From positions 976,407 to 1,040,406 of the forward strand of contig CM036160.1 in the NCBI GenBank assembly GCA_020631735.1: DNA of 64,000 nt, given 5' to 3'. Position 1 is the stretch's first letter. Each line of letters opens with the position of its first letter. Below, one piece after another: positions 32,226 to 44,187 of this stretch. A program made the translations under genes and the position numbers. Under the pieces are notes generated by a model that did not search any database, was not told where the DNA came from, and was given only the letters and a program-made list of their open reading frames with translations. Origin of the DNA: Saccharum officinarum (taxonomy: Eukaryota; Streptophyta; Magnoliopsida; Poales; Poaceae).

Positions 32226-33442
32226 TACTTGAAGGTAGCTGTAAAAGCTTTCAAACTGCGGTGGTGAAGGTAGCTCTAAAAGCTTTCAAAAAATTGATTT
32301 AGCTTTTAGGAAAATAGAAAATAAACAGAAAATCTGTAGAATTCCCAAAATATTCTAATTGATGTCTAAACACGATTTCAAAACTTTCTATAGAAACAAC
32401 ATGAGGGCAATATCACCAGCATGAATCCATTTAGCATTATATTTATGTTGTTTTCTTGTTGTCTGCTTCTCATATTTTTGTTATAGCAAGTTCTTTAAAC
32501 ACATTTGGACATCGATTAGGATGTTTTGGAAATTTTTCAGATTTATTTGGATATTTTTTTCTTTTTCTTGAGCTATAGATAATTTTTTGGAAGCTACTAA
32601 AGTTATTCTCATTAGGATTTCATGTAGCAATCTTACTTTAGGATTTGCCTCAAAATTGTTAGAATCTTTGAGGTATTTTTCATGGTTAAAAACTTTATCA
32701 TATTTTTTGGGACCAAAAAAGGACCAAACTATCCTCCTGAGAAGCACTTCTAACGGAGCAGGGAAGAAATTGAAACAAATTTTAAGAGTTTAGGGAGTAA
32801 AATGTCCATTTGTGAAGTTTGAAAAAAAATTAGGCTATGGCAGTAGTTCAAGGAATTCAAAGGGATTGTTTTTCCAAATTTACGAGGGTGTTCTCTATTG
32901 TCCCATTAGGACTAGGAGAGGCCCGAGACAATATTTGCTTGGTCAGGCAACGGAAGCGGTGGCAATTGGCCCATAGGAAACGGATAAAGATAGGCATGAG
33001 ACATCACTGTCATGGGCATGGTGGCCTCATGACTTAATTGGCCAGAAAATGCACAGGAGAACATGTAGTTTTGAAATTACTCATCAAACGTTATTCTACC
33101 ATGCAAGTCATCTTACCAAACCTTACACATACATGGATCATCACACAGTACGTGGAGACACTAAACAATTCGTATATGCAAGTGAATCTTCAGAGTCTTT
33201 ATTACAATATTATTACAAGCAGGACACCAAACAGACTAGTAACAATTGATACTCAACACAAGAGTACCATGATATACACAGATCACATGAGCAGCGGTCG
33301 ACAACATCATTCAGAAAAGTGGCAACTCAAATGCACTTAGCATACAGAAACACGTTCACACAGCACACCACCATCTGAAGAATCCAAAACAAGAAGAAAA
33401 CTGAAGAGTTAAAGCATGCATGAGTAATAATAGAAGACTCCA

Positions 33443-35888
33443 TTAAACCACACCAGCAGCAGAAGTAGCAGAAGCAGCACCGTCGTCCTCGCCTGGCCTG
33501 CTGATGATCCCGGCATGGAAGAGGAGCACCCAGAGCAGCGTGATCAGCTCGCCGCCCCTGGCAATGGCCGCCTTGTGCCCTTTGAGGTTGTCGGACGCGA
33601 CAAACAGGATCATCTCCGACCAGAATTCAGCCAACAACTTCCACACCGTGTCATCACCACCTTCTAGCACCAGCTTCACCAATTGCTCTCCCAGCTTCGC
33701 GCCATCCTTGACTACTTGATGCTTCGCTTTTGCACTCAGCAATTCGACCAGCTGTTGGCATTTGGCTTCCGGCGTCAATGAGACTCCTGCTGTGCAGCCG
33801 TCAAGGACACACCGAGCATCCTTCTTGACATCCTCGTACAGGCTCTTGCTCCATTCATGGTCGTCAGGAAGCAGCTCAGGGCACCATGTCATGAGGTACG
33901 CACAGTACTGTGATAGGTAGGTGCCAACCATCTTATAGTCAGTGTTAGAAAGTGGCGGAGAACCTTGTTCTTCATCATGCAGGTGTGGGTACCTGACCTC
34001 GAGGATGCTTGTGGCTATGTGCCATGTAAGTATGGTATGAGATGTACTCTTGTTGCTGCAAGCCCAGAGGAAACTTTCACCGACCTGGCCTCGGCGGTGG
34101 AGACATGCTGCACCATTGCTCAGCTGTACACCATTTCCAGTTCTTCTTAGCACTTGGATGATGCAAAGCTTCACCGCTGCTGGCACCCTGACCTTCCTCT
34201 TCTGGTCTGGTAAAAGGGGGAAAAGGTACCAGAGAAAACCAAGCGGGGTTGCTCTTGGTTGAAGCACCAATACTGAGCACTGGCCAATTTTCTCATCCCA
34301 ATGCCTCCTCAATAACTTGCATCTGCAGTGGAGCAAAATGCCAGCACATTTCCGAATGCAAAGAGAATGCTTCGAGGAGGAGGAGGAGGAGGAGGCACGG
34401 TTTAGGAGGCGACACACGAGGGCGACTTTGGTCCAGTTAGAGCAGATGTAGGAAGCCATGTCCCTCACCTCAGCAATGAAAACTAACACCAAAAGAAAAA
34501 ATAGTGGCACCTGACCAAAGAGCCAGCTTCCATAGCATCTTGGGTCCACTTGTGTTTGCAATTGATTTTCAGTGCAACTGATGCCACACCAAACCTGAGG
34601 TGAACTGGTATTTCCAGCTAAAATGAAGCTGAACCACACTGCAGCCAAGATGCAATAACCTATGCTCAAGAGTGAAATAAAGATACCCACGATGGGCAAC
34701 CAGCACTTGGAATAGGAGATCGGAATCGATGTGTAATAATAGTCATGAACAAAAGAAATCTCCTCCGAAATCACCTGAAACACCCTATTGTGGTCTCCAT
34801 CCTTGAGCAGCAAGCTCCAGAAAAAAGTGAACATGTCAATCGAGGCATTAGCAGTGTTGACATTGTACCTTGCAAAACGGCACCGCAACAACTTGAAGAA
34901 TGCAAAGGACAGGCATAAGTCTTGTAATCGTTGCAGTGTTGAGAACGGAAAGAAGCAGTCTGTCATCTTCCAAACACTGTCAATAGTTACCAGGCCATCT
35001 TTACCGTGCACAGCCGTGCCTGAGTCACCCTTCCATACATACCCATGAGACTGCTTCTCCATGTGTCTTTTCCCCTCTCCCATAACCAGTAGTGGAGGTG
35101 GAGGAGGAGCATCCTCATCAGTTACTACTGCTGCTTCTCTACGGTGACTTGTCCCTGCTTGTACCGGTGGTGGTTGCTGCATGTAGGCAAAAATAAGATG
35201 AGGATTGTTTCCGAGAGCAAAGGATTGCCGTGCCTTTTCAAATGCATAATATTTGAACATCATTTTGGCACATGTGAGAGCAAAAGGTATCCCTTCAAGG
35301 CCAATTATAAGCAGAACAAAATCAATCAGCTCTTCTCTGGAATTTATGCCACTACTGGTGAAGTAGGTGACACCTAGGTAATAGGTCCAGAGGCCCTGAA
35401 CAAGCAGCTCAAAAGGAGGACCTATGTTTCTGCCTTCTCTGTTATCAACAGCGACTATTGCACTGGTATTGATCATGATTATCTGAACAAGGGATGCCCA
35501 TACTATAACCATGGGAGATTGAAATTCTGGTTCGCACTTTGCAGCCAACCGCCCCTCCTTTGTGTCTGTGACATAGTCATTTGATCCAGCGACCAAGGGG
35601 ACAGCAGTGGACAGGCAAGAACAAGGTGGTGGCTCCAACAAAGATGAACCTGGTCAGGCGGTGGTAGCGGTAACGTTGGCCAAAGACGCCTATGCCGACT
35701 ATGACTCCCGCCAGGATGGCGCTGGCGACCAACAAAGTGTTCACAAGCCACAACCTGTGTCTCATGCTCTTGTGGAACAAGGACAGGGATTGGCCGTCGC
35801 ATATAATCCGATAGGAGCATTGTTTGAGTGCTTCGTAGGTGCAGTGGTCTCTAGTTGAATTCCCTCCAGCCATGATTGTCCTGTTCAT
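33443..35888 (-). pseudogene. DUF4220-DUF594 membrane protein, copy A, frameshifted
   Basis: An apparently intronless minus-strand gene. The N-terminal part (start at 35,888, MNRTIMAGG, or 35,873, MAGG) contains the membrane segment RHRLWLVNTLLVASAILAGV and reads to LFLPV. Near 35,612 five bases present in copy B are missing, shifting the frame; the rest (AVPLVAGSNDYV to the stop at 33,443) is one long open frame. It has further membrane segments (MVIVWASLVQIIMINTSA, WLPIVGIFISLLSIGYCIL, VPLFFLLVLVFIAEV) and the C-terminal DUF594 block ILTWHIATSILEVRYP followed by YLMTWCPELLPDD. The family is plant-specific, strongly expanded in grasses and of unknown function. Apart from this indel the gene looks well preserved, so recent inactivation or an assembly error are both possible. 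Confidence 0.87.
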
Positions 35889-36139
35889 TGCCAAAATATC
35901 AAGTTGAGGTACGTTATACAAACAAGGAGTATTTTGTATCATGCTGAAATGGAAATAATATGGAGGCACATAAATTATTAGAGGCCCCAGCGGAAACACC
36001 ATGTTAATTCTCACTAGATGCACTAGGAAAAAAGATAAATCTTAGAAATTCTCACAATAATCAGAAATATCTGGCCTTTAATTTGGTAGACTTGAATCAT
36101 CATCACCGATAATAACCTTTGGATCTATTGAATTTAGAA

Positions 36140-36610
36140 TAAAAATTACCCACCGTTGTCATTATGAAAAATACATAAAGTGACCCCCCTTATTTTGTAT
36201 CTAAATTACCCACCTCTGCCATTACAATAGATCATTCAGAATAACCTCCTAAATTTGTATATAATTACTCATACTGTCATTATGAAAGATAATTCAAATA
36301 ACCCCCTAAATTTGCATCTAAATTACAAACATTTGTCATCACGATACATAATTCCAAATAAGCCCATAACATTGCATCTAAATTACTCATCTTTACTATT
36401 ATGAAAGATAATTTCAAATAACCCTCTAACATTGTATCTAAATTACCATCTTTCATTACGAAAGATGATTTCAAATACCCCTAATGTTTTTATAAGTTAT
36501 CCATCTTTGTCATTATAAAAGATAAAATAACCTCCTAGGTTTGCTTTCAACTACCCATATGTGTCATTATGAACGATAAATATTCGTATGTACCTCAGTC
36601 GTTATAAAAG
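36140..36610 (+). repeat. Tandem array of about eight ~59-bp units
   Basis: Repeated blocks of the form AAATTACCCATCTTTGTCAT, TATGAAAGATAATTCAAATA, ACCCCCTAAATTTGCATCT, with substitutions and small indels. The units become ragged at the right. Two similar units lie inverted inside the MULE-like element at 58,923-59,666. Confidence 0.88.
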
Positions 36611-37369
36611 TAAACAAAATCATCCCTCAAATCTACTTGTAAATACTAATATATGATAGTATGGTACATATATATATTTCTAAATTATAGACTTCAACAA
36701 CCATGAAATTAAAAAGTCATAATGTTATGTTTCCCCATGTATACCAAGTAAACACGTATACATTAGGATAAATATTTATTTTAATAGATTATGAAGCATG
36801 GAAAAATATCCATTTAACAAATCACATCACAATAATACTGACAATTCACTTCAATTTATATTAATTCTTCACAGTAATAAATTTTATAAGTTTTTATTTT
36901 TATAACGAGAAGAAGAATATGTAGTCACTAGTCACTACTAAGGATGGGTACAGGTCTAGTTCCAAGAATTTCTAGACCCTGTCAACCATAGCTGTATATT
37001 CGTGAAGCTAGAGCCATGGACAGAGGTTACTTAGTTGAGGAATTTTATTACCATCTTGGATTAAACACAGATTTTTGAATATTTTTATTTTATCAATTCC
37101 ACGTGTAGCTCAAAGCCAACATGCCCTAAGTGAGGTTCAAGATTGTAGTTACATCTTTCTTGCAATCGATTATGAAGAAGCCAAAAACAGGTTATTCCTT
37201 TTACTTTGAATAAAGAGAAGAAACAACTGAGGTGGTGCATATGCACGATGAACTAAAGTTAGAATTTTTTGGGAGTAGCTGTGATTACCCCTTTCATTGT
37301 ACGGACCATAACGTACTATGCCGAAATCTTCATCCCAACGGGTAGAGAGGCCCCATCACCGTCTTCTTG
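36611..37369. other. AT-rich spacer between duplication units
   Basis: No gene, terminal repeat or structured motif recognised. Confidence 0.5.
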
Positions 37370-37971
37370 TTTTGACAGTGAAAGTGGACGTTGATGCTCA
37401 TCTTCATCACTGCTGGTTTCAAACCAGCCATGAAAACTGATAAAAAAACTTAAAAAAAGTCATGGTCAAGGGCGTGCCCGCCACACCCATGGCCCTGTGC
37501 ACCGTTGGTCGGCCGCTTCACTGTTCCTTCACATCGTCGGTCGCGTCCTCACGCCCCTCCTCACCGTAGGCAAATTCACACTGACGCCCTTGCCCGCCCG
37601 ATCATAGATCAACACCGCAGGGATGCCGCCTCGCCGCTGCTGCCATAGAGCCTCCTCCGCACCCACTGAGGGGGGAACCTGTGAGCGAAGGGAAGTGCCC
37701 ACCGCACTGGCCAGGGAGGTGCAGCAACACTAGGTCAACACGCCTATGGCGAGGGCAGGAGTGGGTGTGGTTAGGGCCAACGCGTCCACGCCAAGGGGGT
37801 CACCCCTTCGAGCGTCTACCATGTGTCGGGGTGGTTTGGTACTCCAGATGGGAGGGCGAGACCATGGGGAAGGGAGAGAGGGAGGGATAGAGCCTGGGAG
37901 AGGGGGGAGAGGATAACACTGAGTTAAGAGAGTGAGAGAAAGAGGATAGAGTTCAGATGCTAGCAACCTTA

Positions 37972-38757
37972 TGTTGGGACAGGCCATATTCATATGGGCC
38001 AAGTCCCCTATAAAAGGCCCAACTAGCGCCATTGGACTGGCATGTAAAACCCACCCCCACCAAGGGGTCGCTTGTAAATTGTCGCTTGCCTATATAATGC
38101 CAAGAACATAAGGGCAAAGGGGTTCTCTCTTCTCCCACTATTTTTTCGCAAACCCTATCCGCCGCCTCACTCTCCCCCTCCTCGCGTGTTGGAGCCTTCG
38201 TCGGTGCACCTTCTCCGTGGAACCTCCGCACTAAACCATCGTGGAAGGGCCTTCTCCGTTGAGCCCTTATACAAAACAATCATCATGCCTTCGTTCAATA
38301 TCTTCGTTCCGAGCCTTCGCCCCGGACCTTCGTCCTAGACCTTCTTTCCAAGCCTTCTCCGGCCGGGCCTTCGTCGCCAGCCTTCTCCGGCCGGGTCTTC
38401 ATTGGAGCCTCCTTCGACTAGGCCTTCGTCCAAGCTTTCTCCGACCAGGCCTTCGTCGCCAGCCTTCTCCGGCTGGACCTTCTCGGAGCCTCCTTTGGCT
38501 AGGCCTTCGTCAGAGCCTTCTCCGGCCGGGCCTTCATCGGAGCCTCCTTTGGCCAGGCCTTCGTCGGAGCCTTCTCCGGCCGCCAGCCTTCTCATCGGCC
38601 GGCCTTCGTCGGCGGTCTTCTCCGGCCGGGCCTTCATCCGAGCCTCCTCTGGCTAGGCCTTCGTTGCCAGCCTTCTCCGGCCGGGCCTTCGTCGGCCGAC
38701 CTTCTCCGCACCAAGGAGCCTCCACCTCTGCAACCTGTTCGGGATGCTATCCCAACA
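37972..38757 (+). repeat. Left LTR of the CCTTCG-rich element, 786 bp
   Basis: Contains a TATA-like CCTATATAATGCC (about 38,090) and then, from about 38,320 to 38,720, roughly fifteen 27-bp units of the type AGCCTTCTCCGGCCGGGCCT plus TCATCGG. The right LTR has about four such units. Confidence 0.9.
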
Positions 38758-39688
38758 TTGCCTCCCACCGTGCTCGGCACGAGTACATTTTTGAGAGAGG
38801 AGGATTGAACATCCTTCATCAGCAGAGTGAAGGTTAGAATCTATGTGAATCTTGAGGGACGGTAAGAACCTTTGGGCCAAGGTATGACCTCCTTACACCT
38901 CCATAAAAACTAACTGAGCGGTAAAAGCTTCGCCAACTCTTAAAAAATTAATATATTCAATAATAATAATAATAAAAGAAAATAGATTTTGAGATGAACT
39001 CCTAAAGTCTTCGACTACTTTTCCTAAAAAAATAATAATTGAAAAAATGAAGAGGCTCCTAAGCCTTCGGCCAGAATCGAAGGTCACCCTTCGACCTCTC
39101 TGGTTAAGAAAAAAAATCGCCTTTTTCTTGAGAAAGAATCACCAAAGCTAACATGTGGCAAAAAATAAAAAGAAAAATAAATAAATAAAATGCAAAACCA
39201 AACTGCACCAGAACTTCTCGAGCTCAAAATCTCCATGATGGTATGCCCGCATGCTAACCAGCAGCCTTCGCAGGGATTTCCGTTTATATTATGTGCACAT
39301 CACTAACTGATTATTAAATCAAGGCATGAGAAGGCCACGTCCGGGCAACCTAAGGCACCGGGAAAACAACGCCGCGCGTGCGAACGCAGGATACTCTGCC
39401 CCTGCGGGCCGCGGCCTCCTCTCCGCCGCGGATTTCGACTCGCTTCAGGACCCTGCTTGGCCGCCGTCTCTGCATTCACCTTCGACTCTCTGGGGCCCGT
39501 GTCGCGGAACCTCTTGGATGCCTGTGACGACGCGCCCCAACCTCTGAGGAGATTCGAGGCTCGCTCGGGAACCCTTCGCACCACGAGGCCGCCGACGTGC
39601 TCGAAAAAAAATCTTCAGGCTTTGCGGGAGGTCTGCGCCTCGCCGCCCGCAGGGACGGCCCTGGACGGGACGCCAACGGTTCGGGCTC

Positions 39689-39706
39689 GGGGGGGGGGGG
39701 GGGGGG
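39689..39706. repeat. Poly-G run (18 G)
   Basis: An uninterrupted mononucleotide run inside the LTR element. A near-identical copy of the following sequence begins right after the N gap at 63,618, also with a G run. Confidence 0.95.
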
Positions 39707-40969
39707 CTTGCCACGCTCAACCTCCTCCAAGGTCACAGCAGCTCTCGAAGGCCTCCGGTGTTCTGGCCGAAGGACTTCTCGGGATGCACTATACCTGCGG
39801 ATTACCAGGTAAGTAACGCAATAACCTTTCTCCGTTCTTCAATGATCTCAACCTCCAATCTGCAGGATAATCATGGGCATTCAGTCAGCCGGGTTCCGTA
39901 GCAGTCCATTTCACATATTGCACAAATGTCTCAGCAAGCTAGCAACCACGACGTATTGCTTGTTTTTGATGCTGGGGCAACAGTTTCGTACCAGTTGAAA
40001 AGAGCAGTTTTTCAATTATCAAAGACCGACTTAAGCAAAGGGGTGATTCTGAGCGCAAACTTCGCTTTCATCTCCAAAGGTACCAGCTCGCCGAAGATGT
40101 GCCCAGAACCGAAAGAGGCACCGAGGTCCAACCAGCTCCAATCTTCACCAAAGGTTATCCAATCCCTGATGGTAAGCGCCGAAGGTACTCAGCATACATA
40201 ACTCGTCTTTTCCTATTAAAATATTCACAAGATATAATCCGCTTGAGAATATCTCTCTCACTCGCTAAATGGTCCATGATTAGTTTACATAATTATTTGT
40301 CTACCATATATTTGTTAAACATCTAACCTTAGTAAAAAAAATCAAAAATTTTATTTCTCCCTGATGGTTCTCAAAAACCCTCACATATTCCATTTCACTT
40401 GTACGAAGCTTTAAGCCTTCGTCCTGAAAATTTAATATACATATTTATGTGCTAACATTCTGTTATAGATCAAGTTGCTTAACTCCTTGCAGCTTCAAAT
40501 TCTCAACCTCGCACCAAAGTATTCTCTTGTAGGAACCAAATCAACACACAAGTGAGTATTTCTCAACAGCTTATAAGCTCTCACTAGTTTATAATCCCTG
40601 ATGATTTTTACTCTTGCGATTTCCTTTATTAAAACACTGCTCTAACCTTCGCCTCACAAGGCGAATTTCAAAAATTAACCTTCGCATACAACTTGTCACC
40701 AATGTGAGCAAAAAAGTTGTTGCGACCTTCACCACCACCAAAAGCATGGCCTGAGTGGCTATACAATCTTGGCCCTAACCCGGCTAACTTAAAACAATTT
40801 TTTTATTTTTATTGAATCTCTTTTTGTTACTAACATACAGGTTACCATCACTGTAAGTATCTCTTATCCTTTTAAGTTAACCCTCTCTTAGAGTATATTT
40901 TCTTCGTTGTATGCACATTTTTTTACAGTCCTAAGATACATAGTTTACATTAGATAGCAGCACCCCCAA

Positions 40970-41880
40970 GAAATTCAGCCTTCGTCACTCGGCAGCCTTC
41001 GTTAGTTATCAGCCTTCGTCAGTTAACGACCTTCGTTAATTATCAACTTTTGTCAGTCAACAGCCTTCATCAGTTAACAACCTTCGTCAGTCAACGGCCA
41101 CCGTCAGCTATCAGCCTTCGTCAGTCAATGACCTTGGTTAGTTAGTTATTAGCCTCCGTTAGTCAGTGACCATCGCCAGTGGCTTCGTCTTCATCAATCA
41201 GTGGTCTTCATAAGTTATTGGCCTTCGTCAGTCAGTGGTCCTGGTCAATCATTTGCCTTCGCCAGTCAGTACTCTTCATCAATCAGTGGTTCTCATAAAA
41301 TATTCAACCTTCGTCAGAGTGATCCTCTATCAGTCAATGATTTTCATCAGTCAACAGCCTTCGTCTGTCAGCAGCCTTCGTCAATTATTGGCTTTCATCA
41401 TTTATCAGCGGCCTTCACCTAGCATTGGTTCTCAGCAGCCTTTGTCAGTTATTGGCCTTCGTTAGTCATTACCTTTCATCATTTGTCAGTGGCCCTCAAT
41501 TATCATTGATTCTCAGCAGCCTTCATCAGTCACTAGCCTTCGCTGGTCAAAAGCCTTCGTCAGTCAACAGTTGCCTTCACCGGTCAGTGACCTTCATCTA
41601 TCATCAGTATATAGCCTTCACCAGTCATCGGTATTCATCAGTTAGTGGCCTTCATCTATCATTGGGTGTCATCATTCTGTAGCCTTCGTCTGTCAGCAAC
41701 CTTCGTCTGTGAACAACCTTCGTTATTCAGCAGCCTTCGTCAATTGACAGCCTTCGTCATTCATTAGCATTTGTCTGTCAGCAGCCTTCGTCTGTGAATA
41801 AACTTCGTCAGTTGGTAGCCTTCATCATTCAGCGGCATTCGTCTGTCAGTAATCTTCTAGTCAATGACCTCCATCAGAAA
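40970..41880 (+). repeat. 17-bp minisatellite (CCTTCGTCAGTCA type)
   Basis: About fifty diverged units with period 17, consensus near AGCCTTCGTCAGTCAAC, interior to the LTR element. Some units are extended to 20 or more bases. Open frames here are a by-product of the repeat. Confidence 0.9.
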
Positions 41881-42527
41881 TCAAATTTTGATAGCCACCC
41901 AACCTTCGAACCCTCTAACACTAACATTTCTCTTTTTTGCAGGTTGCAATGTTCAATTTTTCTTCCTTAGATTTTTATAATATGCATTAACCAAATTTTG
42001 TCTGAGCTGACCTTCATAGGAAACTAACCATTTTTATGTTTAATGTTACAAGTCACATCTATACCCATGCAGGTTCTTGAAAGACAGCCTTCGTTAGCCA
42101 TCCAAAACTACAACCCTCTCATTCGAGGGCATTATTTCTTATATACAGAGCTTATCTTTTGTTCAAGCGTAACCATCATTTTTGTAGGGTGTATGATATG
42201 TTTACCCCTTTTAATATTTTCATGCAAATGCACTTACTTGCACCATCACATACATACATGCATTACATAAATGCATTGCACCGCTGTAACCCAACAAAGA
42301 CCTGTCCATGATCAGGCATCAGGGTCGTCACTCTCAAAAGCTTCAAAAAGCTTTACCCGAGAAACACCTGTCTGTAGCAGGCATCAAGACCTTCGCTCTC
42401 TCAAAACCTTCAAAAACTTTACTCCTCGCATATTATATAAAATGACTAACCATCTTTTGTAGCCAGTAGAAAGTCAATGTCTTTCTGAGTGTCGAAAGAC
42501 TTGCAAGCAAGTTGATATTCGATGAAG

Positions 42528-43176
42528 CTATAACGCCCAACCTAAGTCCCTAAAAATGCAGGAGATCAACTCATGTGCATTTTCACGCTCTCCGGCCTTC
42601 GCATGACGAGCTTCACCACCATCTTCAGCGACTTCACCAACATCGCCTCCGCCAAAACACATTTTTTCAAGAGGGCTTTCGCCAAACAACTTTGCAGGAG
42701 GGCCTTCGCCATCACCTTCGGCATCTACACCAACCTCGCCTCTGCCAACCACCTTTGCAGGAGGGTCTTCGCAAACAGTCATGGCGAACCAAGATGACTC
42801 GCCTCCGCTAATACATCATCATGAGGGGGCTTCACCGACACCTTCGTCGTCAACACCAATATCTACACCACCAGCATCAATGCCCACAATGATTTATCAT
42901 CATCGCCAAGATCAAGGGGCTTCATCAACTCCTTCGACACCAAGTCTACCACACCTTCATCAACCACTTCGACTCAAGGGGCTCATCGATAACTCTAGTC
43001 CAAACATCTACTTCCACTACTACAACTACATCAACTACACCTTCGTCATGAGCACCGGCCAAGAGGGGCTAGGGGAGCATATCAGAGCACTAGCAACTCC
43101 GGAACGCAAAGTCTTTTTGCCCGGCACTCGTGAGAAGGCCTCAAAGACAAAGACCTCCGTGCCGAGAAGGCCTTGA
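42528..43176 (+). other. Low-complexity open frame in the LTR element
   Basis: Starting at 42,781 the frame reads MANQDDSPPLIHHHEGASPT and stays open for 131 codons, rich in Ser, Thr, Pro and His. The upstream CTTCACCACCATCTTC-type sequence is repetitive. No known gag or pol motif; I do not recognise it and it may not be translated. Confidence 0.35.
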
Positions 43177-43400
43177 AGATAAAGACCTCCACGCCAAGAA
43201 GGCTTAGAGATGAAGACCGCCTCCATGCCGAGAAGGTTCGGAGATGAAGACCTCTGCGCTGGGAAGGCTTTGAAGATGAAGACCTCCGCACCGAGAAGAC
43301 TCAGAGATAAAGACCTTCGTGCCAAGAAGACCTGCGCGCTAAGAAGATATTGGAGGAGAAGGCCTTGAAGATGAAGGCCTGCGTGCCAGGCGAAGCTAGC
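43130..43400 (+). repeat. About 36-bp tandem repeats
   Basis: Diverged units containing GAAGATGAAGACCTCCG and GCCGAGAAGGC, seven or eight copies, close to the 3' end of the LTR element. Confidence 0.8.
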
Positions 43401-43637
43401 GAACCATGTCATAGAAGTGAGGAAAGAAACCGAAGCCCAAAGGTGAAAACATCTAGAAGCACAAGACGCTCAGAGGTAGATGCCTCAAGACTTAGAACAT
43501 GTTTCGGTTAGAGTCGTGTGGTTTGCGAGGGGCAGTCTTCGCAACCAAGGTTCGAGTTGTATTGTGCCTCTTCTAGTATGAATGAGCATCTACTAGGTCA
43601 TATAGTACCGGCCATAACCTAGTAGATAAGGGGATAC

Positions 43638-44187
43638 TGTTGGGACAGGTCATATTCATATGGGCCAAGTCCCCTAGAAGAGGCCCAACTAGGACCATTG
43701 GAGTGGCATGTAAAACCCACCCCCACCAAGGAGTCGCTTGTAAATTGCCGCTTGCCTATATAATGCTAAGAACATGAGGGAAAGGGGGCTCCCTCTTCTC
43801 CCACTATTTTTTCGCAAACCCTAACCGCCACCTCACTCCCCCCCACCAACCCCTTGCGTGTTGGAGCCTTCGTCGGCACACCTTCTTCGTGGAACCTCTG
43901 CGCTAGACCATCGTTGAAGGGCCTTCTCCGCCAAACCCTTATATAAAACAATCATCAGGCCTTCGTTTGAGACCTTCGTTCCAGGTCTTCGCCCGGACCT
44001 TCGTCCTAGACCTTCGTTCCAAGCCTTCTCCGGCCGGGCCTTCGTCGCCAGCCTTCTCTGGCTGCGTCGGAGCCTTCTCTAGCCAGGCCTTCATCGGAGC
44101 CTTCTCCGGCCAAGCCTTCATCGGCCGACCTTCTCCGCATCAAGGAGCCTCCACCTCTCTAACCTATTCGGGACGCTTGTCCCAATA
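43638..44187 (+). repeat. Right LTR of the CCTTCG-rich element, 550 bp
   Basis: Matches the left LTR (TGTTGGGACAGGTCATATTC, CTATATAATGC, TTTTTTCGCAAACCCTA) but is 236 bases shorter, mostly because it has fewer 27-bp units. Ends TCCCAATA with the terminal CA changed to TA. Confidence 0.9.

Larger units (their letters stand above)
27955..35972. repeat. Segmental duplication unit 1
   Basis: Landmarks in order: CACTA-derived end (27,955-28,799), flank (28,800-29,745), module with GTTGTAACGATCACATCA (30,430 to 31,823, interrupted by a solo LTR), AT-rich block (32,225-32,770), TAAAGATA junction (32,985), and a DUF4220-DUF594 gene on the minus strand (33,443-35,888). The same landmarks occur in the same order and orientation in 37,370-63,125. 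Homology ends near 35,972, where both units share ATGGAGGCACATA and then differ. Confidence 0.88.
37972..44187 (+). mobile_element. Non-coding LTR retrotransposon (LARD-like), 6.2 kb
   Basis: Begins TGTTGGGACAGG; the left LTR ends TCCCAACA and the right LTR TCCCAATA. The target duplication CCTTA is at 37,967-37,971 and 44,188-44,192, and unit 1 shows the uninterrupted site (AGCAACCTTACTAAATAC). A purine run AAGGGGATA precedes the right LTR, giving plus orientation. The 4.9 kb interior has no gag, protease, RT or integrase. It is instead filled with repeats that reuse CCTTCG. Without pol genes it would depend on a partner element. The sequence after the left LTR (TTGCCTCCCACCGTGCTCGG) does not match a tRNA I can name. 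Confidence 0.88.

Noticed and set aside
38241..38837. 198-codon frame in the left LTR
   Set aside because: Generated by the 27-bp minisatellite; the right LTR does not preserve it.
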